Source: CAUZEO01 sp963578625
GTDB taxonomy: Bacteria > Verrucomicrobiota > Kiritimatiellia > SLOV01
Reading direction: 5' to 3'
Assembly: GCA_963578625.1 (NCBI GenBank)
Contig: CAUZEO010000147.1
Coordinates: 1-12,230 of the forward strand
DNA: 12,230 bases
The notes beneath the pieces were generated by a model that was not told where the DNA came from, ran no database searches, and saw only the letters and a list, made by a program, of their open reading frames with translations. Positions 6,649 through 12,230 of this stretch are shown here, piece by piece (the first letter of the stretch is position 1; each line of letters begins with the position of its first letter). Made by a program: the position numbers and the translations under genes.

Positions 6649-7740
6649 ATGAAGTTGATCGACAAGTACTTGCTGCGGCAGCTTCTTGTTCCCCTTTTAT
6701 ACTGTCTGCTGGGATTCGTGATGATTTTTGTCATCCACGATCTCTTCGGGCATTTGGATGATTTCGTGGAGGCATCTTCGGACCCCATGGACATCGTGAA
6801 GTACTATTTCATGCTGGTGCCCTCGCTCCTCAACCACATTGTACCCACCGCACTCCTTCTGGCGGTTCTCTACAGCCTTTCTCTTCTCACCAAGAACAAT
6901 GAACTGACGGCAATGCGGGCCAGCGGAGTCAGTCTCTACCGGCTGCTGATTCCCTTCGTTGCGGTCGGCGCACTCTTTTCGCTTGGGGTTTTTTACATAA
7001 ATGAGCGAATTGGCCCGGATAATGCGTATTGGTGTGATCAGTTCATCCGAGGTTTGAAGTATCGGGAATCACCAGACGTGCATCTGGTACGGAACCATCC
7101 CCTGAAAAACGAGGTTGGAAACCGGATCTGGCTGCTGCGTGAATTCAACGAGGTGACCTACGAGATGAAGAACGTCCAGATTATTCAGGAGCGGGAGGAC
7201 GGCAGTAACGACACTGAATACAATGCGGAATCGGGTTCCTGGATGGACGACATGTGGTGGTTTGAAAACGTGAAAATTCAGAAATACGACGAAAACAGCA
7301 ACCCAATGGGCCGTCAGACAGAGCGGCGGGCCATGGAGATTCCAAATCTCACGGAGACCCCCAAGGATTTCCTTGCCGACATACGGGATGAGCAGGCGTT
7401 CATGTCGGCAGCTGAGATTTCCACTTTCATAAATACTCATCCAAATTTGTCAGAACGATCAAGCGCTCGATACCTAACAGACTTTCATTACCGATTGGCG
7501 ACTCCATGGACATGCCTCATTTTAACCCTTCTTGGCATTCCGATGGGGGGGAAAACCGGGCGCAGTGGCGCCTTCATGGGCGTGTTTCTATCCGTCGGCC
7601 TGTTTTTTACATACTATGTTCTTATCACCTTTTTTATCAACTTGGGTAAGAGCGGTGGACTTGCGCCAATGGCAGCCGCCTGGATGCCGAATTTCATTTT
7701 TCTGATATTGGGAATCACTCTCGTGTACAGAATGAGATGA
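6649..7740 (+). CDS. LptF/LptG family permease (lipopolysaccharide export)
   Basis: LptF and LptG form the inner-membrane part of the LptB2FG transporter, which extracts lipopolysaccharide and passes it to the periplasmic bridge. The protein has 363 residues, the usual length (E. coli LptF and LptG are about 360-366). Three helices lie near the N-terminus (about 10-32, 50-78 and 100-124), followed by a large periplasmic beta-rich domain (about 125-275) and three C-terminal helices ending LGITLVYRMR. Family segments are LIDKYLLRQLL, the GHLDDFVE stretch, and NELTAMRASGVSLYRLLIP, which forms the coupling region contacting LptB. The LDDF element leans towards LptG but does not prove it. It follows the alpha-CTD/sigma-4-like gene by 69 bases; no partner permease or LptB is in view. 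No clear Shine-Dalgarno site precedes the ATG. Confidence 0.92.
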   Translation: MKLIDKYLLRQLLVPLLYCLLGFVMIFVIHDLFGHLDDFVEASSDPMDIVKYYFMLVPSLLNHIVPTALLLAVLYSLSLLTKNNELTAMRASGVSLYRLLIPFVAVGALFSLGVFYINERIGPDNAYWCDQFIRGLKYRESPDVHLVRNHPLKNEVGNRIWLLREFNEVTYEMKNVQIIQEREDGSNDTEYNAESGSWMDDMWWFENVKIQKYDENSNPMGRQTERRAMEIPNLTETPKDFLADIRDEQAFMSAAEISTFINTHPNLSERSSARYLTDFHYRLATPWTCLILTLLGIPMGGKTGRSGAFMGVFLSVGLFFTYYVLITFFINLGKSGGLAPMAAAWMPNFIFLILGITLVYRMR

Positions 7741-7845
7741 ACAAGATTACCGGCTCTGATTGACGCGTAATCATCGCAATGCTACGTCGAGATTTGGGGC
7801 TGGTTAACCGCCAGAACGAATGGTTGCTGAGCTAAAGGAAGACGC

Positions 7846-8154
7846 ATGGGAGGGGTCGATCGAGCCGTTGTGTTCCACAACGACGATGATCAGGGCGTAC
7901 CACAGCCTACCTCCTTCTGTTGTCGCGGAGAGGGTGCACAGTTGTACCATCGCCACGCGTTACCCCTGTACGAACGGGTCGAATTCACCCTTGAATGCGG
8001 CTGCGAAAACGGGGACCTCGAGAAGATCATGTGCACGAGCATGGTCGTCCAATGCAGATTCGAACCATCTCACAACCTGTACCAAATCGAAGTCCAGTTT
8101 CTCGATCTTCCGGAATCGGTCCGGAACCGTATTGAGGGACTCATAACCGGCTGA
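7846..8154 (+). CDS. Small PilZ-like domain protein (tentative)
   Basis: A 102-residue protein begins at an ATG with AAGGA six bases upstream, and an in-frame TGA lies just before at 7828. The second half reads like a PilZ beta-barrel end: LPLYERVEFTLE, then MVVQCRFEPSHNLYQIEVQFLDLP and a closing helix ESVRNRIEGLI. PilZ domains bind cyclic di-GMP through an RxxxR motif and a D/N-x-S-x-x-G motif. The first is not seen and the second is at best degenerate (CRGEGAQL), so it may not bind the nucleotide. It ends seven bases before the PilT/PilU ATPase, an arrangement that suggests a link to pilus control. It could also be a hypothetical protein of another fold; the gene itself is well supported by spacing and ribosome-binding site. 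Confidence 0.7.
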   Translation: MGGVDRAVVFHNDDDQGVPQPTSFCCRGEGAQLYHRHALPLYERVEFTLECGCENGDLEKIMCTSMVVQCRFEPSHNLYQIEVQFLDLPESVRNRIEGLITG

Positions 8155-8161
8155 GTGTACT

Positions 8162-9259
8162 ATGTCCCTGCTCCGAGAATTTCTAACCTACGCGATCAAG
8201 CACGAATCGTCCGACGTGCATTTGAAGACGAATCGCCCGCCCGCGTTCCGCGTTCACGGCGTATTACGGTCCGTGGGATCCCGGGTGTGCTCACTCGATG
8301 AGATGAACGCCATCGTGAAGGATCTCATTCCCGATTATGCCATGGAAAAGTATAACCGGGACCACGAAGTGGATCTTTCTCACTTCGAACCCGAGGTGGG
8401 CAGATTTCGTGTCAACGTGTTCTTCAGCGCCGGCGTTCCGACGATAGCCATGAGACACGTCAAGACGGAGATCCTAAGTTTTCAGGAGTTGAATTTGCCG
8501 CCGTCCCTGCACGACCTGGCCTTGGCGCCCAACGGTATCGTGCTGGTCTGCGGCACCACCGGCAGCGGAAAATCAACAACCCTTGCCGCGCTACTTCAGC
8601 ACATTAACAAAACACTGAATCGACGCATCATTACCATCGAAGATCCAATCGAGTACATCTTCAAGGACGAGCAATCGATCATTTCCCAGCGCGAAGTCGG
8701 GCTGGATACTCCGACCTTCGGATCCGCGCTGAAAAACGTGCTTCGCCAGGATCCGGACGTCATTCTAATCGGGGAAATGCGCGACCGCGAAAGCTTCGCG
8801 GCGGCGCTGGCGGCGGCGGAAACGGGTCATTTGTTTTTCAGCACGTTACACACAGGAAATGCGGCGCAATCGGTCCTTCGTATTCTCGATTTCTTTCCGG
8901 TCTTGGAGCGGGAACAGCTTCGAATGAGTCTCGCGGCGAACCTGAGGGCCGTCGTTTGCCAGCGCCTGATCCCGGCAATCCAGGGCGGCGTGGTCCCCGC
9001 GGTGGAAATCATGATGAACACACCGACGGTTCAAAAACTGATCGAAAAGAACGATCTGGAGATTCTTCCTGGCGCTATCGAAACCGGCACGGAAGACGGC
9101 ATGCTCACGTTCGACCAATGCATCTACCACCAAATCCGCAACGGGGTCATTACGGAAGAAGACGGTCTGATGCGGTGCGACAATCCGGAAGCGCTGAAGA
9201 TGAACCTGAAGGGCATCTTCCTGAACGAATCGAGGCGCATCCTGTCCTCCGTCGGGTGA
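8162..9259 (+). CDS. pilT: Type IV pilus retraction-type ATPase, PilT/PilU family
   Basis: This hexameric cytoplasmic motor ATPase powers pilus disassembly in twitching motility. The 365-residue chain has the N-terminal PAS-like part beginning with SSDVHLKTNRPPAFRVHG, Walker A GTTGSGKS (131-138), the Asp box ITIEDPIEY (157-165), Walker B VILIGEMRD with Glu205, and the His box HLFFSTLH (His223, His230). The PilT AIRNLIRE motif is replaced by TVQKLIEK (289-296), and the tail, with LTFDQCIYHQI and a DNPEALKMNLKGIF stretch, reads more like PilU or PilT2 proteins. The symbol is therefore at family level. It lies seven bases after the PilZ-like gene and probably shares its transcript. No pilin, PilB or PilC gene is in view. 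Confidence 0.93.
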   Translation: MSLLREFLTYAIKHESSDVHLKTNRPPAFRVHGVLRSVGSRVCSLDEMNAIVKDLIPDYAMEKYNRDHEVDLSHFEPEVGRFRVNVFFSAGVPTIAMRHVKTEILSFQELNLPPSLHDLALAPNGIVLVCGTTGSGKSTTLAALLQHINKTLNRRIITIEDPIEYIFKDEQSIISQREVGLDTPTFGSALKNVLRQDPDVILIGEMRDRESFAAALAAAETGHLFFSTLHTGNAAQSVLRILDFFPVLEREQLRMSLAANLRAVVCQRLIPAIQGGVVPAVEIMMNTPTVQKLIEKNDLEILPGAIETGTEDGMLTFDQCIYHQIRNGVITEEDGLMRCDNPEALKMNLKGIFLNESRRILSSVG

Positions 9260-9281
9260 TTGCGGATCAACAATCCCGCAA
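9260..9281 (+). terminator. Possible hairpin after the PilT/PilU gene
   Basis: TTGCGG and CCGCAA separated by ten bases start one base after the stop codon, in the 45-base gap between two convergent genes. The position fits a terminator, but the stem is short and there is no T-tract, so the call is weak. Confidence 0.25.
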
Positions 9282-9304
9282 CGAAGAAGTCTGAGACAGG
9301 CGGC

Positions 9305-10057
9305 CTAGTCCGACTCAATCCGCACTCGGTAGATCCGGAATTGCTGGAAGGTATCGTCCACGCAGATCTCGGTCTCCGTATCGGCGATGATCGTTTCCAA
9401 TTCCATCCAGGATCCACCGGAGGCGCCGTCGGCGGTTTCGACCACGTAGGTCACGCCGGGCATCGCGTTGAACGTGACGCGCACATTCGACCCTTCCGGC
9501 ATGATCGTGGAGTGAACGATGAGTTCAAGATTTCGAAATCCGATATTCCTGTCATCACCGGGCTGGGCGTAGGACGCAAAGTCCCGGGCTTCGCCGGCCG
9601 CCAGAGTGACCGTCCCCAAAGTCGTGTACCCGAGAGGAATGGTGAGGGTCCGTGATGCATTGTTCGAGTTCAGCGGCCTCACTCTGACCCGAGAGCCATC
9701 CGACAGATCGGCGATAGGAACGGCAAAGCTGCCGCTCGCCTAGGATCTATCGTACCATGCGGATTCCCCATTGGAGCCGGTGAGCCGAACGTCAATGCCG
9801 CCAACGCCTTCCCCTTCATCGTACTCCCGATTGGCCGCATTCACCAGACCGATCCAATCTGCTTCAGCTTCCGGATTGTGGCGGGCCCGATTGATAAACC
9901 AACGTTCGACTTCCAGCCTCGAATCGATAATTCCATCACCCTCGTATCGGGTTGCAGCTGGAGAGGAAAGCCCGGCGCAAACAAAAAGAATAAGGCCAGA
10001 CCAAATTATCAGGCAAAAAACGGTCGAACTGGGTACCCACTCTGCGTGCCGGCTCAT
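9305..10057 (-). pseudogene. Secreted protein gene interrupted by an in-frame amber codon
   Basis: Two minus-strand open stretches lie in one frame and are separated only by TAG at 9742-9740. From the ATG at 10057 the first part (105 residues) has a signal peptide (hydrophobic VFCLIIWSGLILFVCAG, cleavage probably near SSPAA) and a segment LEVERWFINRARHNPEAEADWIGL like the opening of bacterial CAP/SCP-type secreted proteins. The part after the stop continues without a frameshift for 144 residues to a TGA or TAG-type stop at 9305; its end, PGVTYVVETAD ... RIYRVRI, resembles the short beta-rich C-terminal modules of secreted Verrucomicrobia-type proteins. The CAP core is not visible, so an internal deletion is possible. 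An upstream TTG start at 10099 is also possible. No Shine-Dalgarno site is seen. Sequencing error is an alternative to a true stop. Confidence 0.6.
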
Positions 10058-10269
10058 AGAGATAAACCGAGCACTCAATGTTCCATTATGCGTCAACAAG
10101 CTTCTTTATCCGCCGCAGCATGCCAGATATAATAGAAAGGTGCACTCGATCCGGAGAATTCAGGTGGGCTATGGGTTGGGACCGAAGAATTATCAATTTC
10201 GAGAATAACTGGGCCGACTTTCCACGACAATCCATGGCAAATTGGGGATCAAAAAACGTCAGGATCGGA

Positions 10270-10713
10270 TCACTCGGAGCCCTCAATACGCTCTAAGCCA
10301 AGATCGGAAAGGGCTTCGGATGCCCGGAAAGTCAAAATCTGCCCATTCGTAGGGTTGAAATCAAAAACGATACCCTTGCCTCCCCGTGGCAACTCCTTCG
10401 CGTACCCTGCCTGAACGAGCTCGACGAGATTACTCGGGGGCCGCCCCTGTTCGAGCTCGAAATCGAGAATATCCTTCTCCAGGCGAGCCGAGCTCAAACG
10501 CGTTTGGTGCTTTGTGCGAACTCGCTGCAGCATGTCCTTGGCGTCGCCGTCATAGCCTTCAACCGGACCGCTGGGCACGATGGTTCCGGAGCTGCATGCG
10601 CCTCCCGCAATGACGAATGCAAGGAGAAGAATAGAAAGAAAACCAGAGGAAACGGGATGGCCCGTCCCGACGTGTTGGCGGGCTGATCGGATAGTTTGAA
10701 AGGTCGAATTCAT
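10270..10713 (-). CDS. Probable lipoprotein of unknown function
   Basis: From the ATG at 10713 the gene gives 147 residues. The start overlaps the stop of the upstream membrane-protein gene as ATGA, which favours it over the TTG at 10728 and points to translational coupling. The N-terminus has Arg9 and Arg12, a hydrophobic run (about 25-36) and AGGAC with Cys40, a slightly atypical lipobox (Gly at -3). The mature part has a helical charged region (about 55-80) and a segment reading DILDFELEQGRPPSNLVELVQ, KELPRGGKG, FNPTNGQI. This pattern is shared with short secreted or pseudopilin-like proteins in which a PTSLxELV stretch precedes a DPKTG turn. No specific function is recognised. Confidence 0.75.
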   Translation of the reverse strand: MNSTFQTIRSARQHVGTGHPVSSGFLSILLLAFVIAGGACSSGTIVPSGPVEGYDGDAKDMLQRVRTKHQTRLSSARLEKDILDFELEQGRPPSNLVELVQAGYAKELPRGGKGIVFDFNPTNGQILTFRASEALSDLGLERIEGSE

Positions 10714-11423
10714 GAACCGTCGGCACAAAGTGTAGCTTCACGAAGGATTTGCAAGCATCGTTCCTTCCCTTTCCACGCTGACATCATAGTCAATGAAATC
10801 GGCAAAAGAAACAAGATTTGTATCCACGCAGGGGAGTCATGCCTCACGACCCGGATCTCCGTAATCAGGCTAGATTCGTATCTCACCGCCATGACGTAAC
10901 CGAACACGAAAGTAATGAGAAGCGGAACCAGCATCATCAATCCGACGGACCAGCCGAATAATCTGGACTCCAGCTTAAGAGAGTCATCGCCGACGAGATG
11001 ACCCAGTTCAGATGCCAGCCAATTGATCGTAAAGAGGAGCCAAATAATGCAGGTAATCAAGAGCAAGGAATTAATCATATAATGTGCCCCGACCCGGGGT
11101 ATATATCGGTACCAGTAAACGAACGGGCCGAGGTAAATGAGCAGAAAGGACGAGACCAGCCCATGACGCGCATAGCGCTTCCAATGGGCGGACTGAACGC
11201 CACAATGCAAGACAAGGACAAATCCCACGTAGATAATGCCCATGCCAAGGATATAGGACGGCAGCCGAAGGCCATCCATCGTTCGGATATCCAAGGCGCG
11301 GAAATAGAGCAGCAGAGTGAGCGGCAAGCCCCAGAAAATGAACGCGAATCCGCGCATCGCCCGCACGATTGCGGACGCCGGCTGGTTGTGCAAGCCAGCT
11401 GAACTGGAGTCTAAATGCTGCAT
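10710..11423 (-). CDS. Six-helix integral membrane protein of unknown function
   Basis: The ATG at 11423 gives 237 residues; a TTG two codons earlier is possible but less likely. Six hydrophobic segments are clear, at roughly residues 27-43, 56-76, 90-110, 116-140, 155-182 and 202-220, joined by short loops with Arg/Lys clusters such as HWKRYARHG. No catalytic or transporter signature is recognised, and no family is assigned. It is the first gene of a two-gene unit; its TGA overlaps the ATG of the lipoprotein gene, so the two products probably work together in the envelope (inference). A good promoter lies so close that the leader would be only about six bases. No Shine-Dalgarno site is present, consistent with leaderless-type initiation. 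Confidence 0.75.
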   Translation of the reverse strand: MQHLDSSSAGLHNQPASAIVRAMRGFAFIFWGLPLTLLLYFRALDIRTMDGLRLPSYILGMGIIYVGFVLVLHCGVQSAHWKRYARHGLVSSFLLIYLGPFVYWYRYIPRVGAHYMINSLLLITCIIWLLFTINWLASELGHLVGDDSLKLESRLFGWSVGLMMLVPLLITFVFGYVMAVRYESSLITEIRVVRHDSPAWIQILFLLPISLTMMSAWKGKERCLQILREATLCADGS

Positions 11424-11435
11424 AGGCAAGTAGTT

Positions 11436-11464
11436 AGTATAGATATTTCTTTACCCAGTTGCAA
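11436..11464 (-). promoter_or_regulatory. Promoter of the membrane protein/lipoprotein pair
   Basis: On the minus strand TTGCAA (11464-11459) is followed after exactly 17 bases by TATACT (11441-11436). The -10 ends 12 bases before the ATG at 11423, so transcription would begin about six bases from the start codon. Confidence 0.6.
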
Positions 11465-11554
11465 GGAACTGGCGACTTGTGCTCGATTTCCTTTGAATCC
11501 AGGCTCTCTGATTGCCATCCTACTGCCAACGCGATGGCGCTGAATTCGTCCGTG

Positions 11555-12230
11555 ATGAAAACCGTCTACCTTACACTGCTGATCACGGCAGTGGGGGCGG
11601 TACTATTTTTCTTCCTGGGCCGTCTGAATATCGATCCACGGATCTACCGCTACCTCGAATCCGGCACGGGGAAAACCGTCGCCAACATCATGGGCTGGAG
11701 CGTTGATTTCGATCTCCCTGCTCCCGACAAACCCGAGAAGGAAATGACGCAGGAGGAAATCCACGTCAAGCGAACCCTGCAGGAGGTGGTGGGATCCCGC
11801 CTTCCCACTCACCGGCTGGTGTTGAATTCAGGCGAAACTTTTGAAGGCAAAGTTCTCGCCATCACGCCAAAGCATGTAAAGTTCCAGGAGAATTACGGAG
11901 ACAGCGGCGCCATGGCCGCTTCGATTCGCTGGAGCAGGATTCGCGAAGTGCGCGATCTGCACAATCGTCCACCGGAAATCACGTACCGGGACGTATTGCT
12001 ACGGGTCAATTTCCCCGAATTCGAATTTCACCGGGATCCGCCCTACACCGTGGTAACGGACGAGAATTACTTTCGTGTTCAAAAGTCCGTAAAAGTATTG
12101 CGACGGGTTCACGATGGGTTCATGGAACTGTTCGAACCGCTGATCACCCATCCGGAACGGGGCGACGGAATCCAGTTGGTGTTTTTCGCCAAGGAAAAGC
12201 AATATAAGAAACACGCGGAGAGATACGCCC
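11555..12230 (+). CDS. Membrane-anchored protein with Sm/SH3-like segment and DUF1570-like start, C-terminus cut by window edge
   Basis: The frame is open to the right edge, giving 225 codons from the ATG at 11555. Residues 4-22 form one hydrophobic helix, a signal anchor or uncleaved signal. A linker follows, then a segment (about 86-135: HRLVLNSGETFEGKVLAITPKHVKF ... IRWSRIREV) like small beta-barrel domains found in envelope proteins. From about 160, PPYTVVTDENYFRVQKSVKVL to LVFFAKEKQYKKHAERY resembles the beginning of DUF1570/gluzincin-like peptidase domains; the HExxH that would confirm this lies beyond the window. The in-frame ATG at 11534 is an alternative start, but the helix position favours 11555; neither has a Shine-Dalgarno site. 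It diverges from the membrane-protein gene. Function is not assigned. Confidence 0.75.
   Translation, partial: MKTVYLTLLITAVGAVLFFFLGRLNIDPRIYRYLESGTGKTVANIMGWSVDFDLPAPDKPEKEMTQEEIHVKRTLQEVVGSRLPTHRLVLNSGETFEGKVLAITPKHVKFQENYGDSGAMAASIRWSRIREVRDLHNRPPEITYRDVLLRVNFPEFEFHRDPPYTVVTDENYFRVQKSVKVLRRVHDGFMELFEPLITHPERGDGIQLVFFAKEKQYKKHAERYA

Noticed and set aside
7760..7788. TTGACG with 17-base spacing to TACGTC as a promoter for the PilZ-like gene
   Set aside because: The -10 matches the consensus at only two positions.
7820..8146. Plus-strand 108-codon open frame overlapping the PilZ-like gene
   Set aside because: It lacks a ribosome-binding site and domain resemblance, while the other frame has both.
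9260..9655. Plus-strand open frame after the PilT/PilU gene
   Set aside because: The minus strand carries a recognisable beta-rich C-terminal module there; the plus translation shows no family signal.
9740..9742. Amber codon as a recoded (suppressed) sense codon
   Set aside because: pgk in the same window ends in TAG right before tpiA, so TAG works as a stop, and no readthrough context such as CARYYA follows.
10128..10133. Perfect TATAAT on the plus strand
   Set aside because: No -35 at a proper distance and no plus-strand gene follows.
10086..10286. Minus-strand 66-codon open frame between the lipoprotein and the interrupted gene
   Set aside because: It overlaps the end of the lipoprotein gene, has no ribosome-binding site and no recognisable sequence; the 10058-10269 stretch shows no convincing gene.

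Overview
The window looks like a chromosomal piece of a Gram-negative bacterium. It encodes an LptF/LptG-type lipopolysaccharide exporter permease, a type IV pilus retraction-type ATPase, SecG and several probable lipoproteins. The gap-pgk-tpiA-secG order, the eukaryote-like GAPDH and PGK types, and the secreted proteins with short beta-rich C-terminal modules suggest the Planctomycetes-Verrucomicrobia-Lentisphaerae-Kiritimatiellae group. That placement is inference from gene content only; no phylogenetic marker was analysed. No rRNA, tRNA, CRISPR array, transposase or integrase was seen.

Layout. (1) Positions 1-5222, minus strand: a compact operon reading gap, pgk, tpiA, secG, then a peptide-type ABC transporter substrate-binding lipoprotein that runs off the left edge. 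secG and the binding protein overlap by a GTGA start/stop. (2) Positions 5223-5523: a divergent regulatory region with a promoter for each direction and several inverted repeats, including a perfect 8-bp stem in the gap leader. (3) Positions 5524-8154 and on to 9259, plus strand: a regulator-like protein that joins an RNA polymerase alpha-CTD-like domain, a sigma region 4-like helix-turn-helix and a C-terminal winged-helix-like domain; then an LptF/LptG permease, a small PilZ-like protein and a PilT/PilU-family ATPase. (4) Positions 9305-10057, minus strand: a secreted-protein gene interrupted by one in-frame amber codon, probably a pseudogene. (5) Positions 10270-11423, minus strand: a two-gene unit of a six-helix membrane protein and a probable lipoprotein coupled by an ATGA overlap, with a good promoter placed almost at the start codon. 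(6) From 11555 to the right edge, plus strand: a membrane-anchored protein of uncertain function, cut by the window end.

How the genes fit together. The minus operon covers the glyceraldehyde-3-phosphate to 3-phosphoglycerate steps plus triose-phosphate interconversion, joined to protein and peptide transport. The plus genes touch transcription control, outer-membrane lipopolysaccharide export and pilus retraction. The most unusual item is the alpha-CTD/sigma-4/winged-helix protein, which shares its intergenic region with the glycolytic operon and could regulate it (inference).
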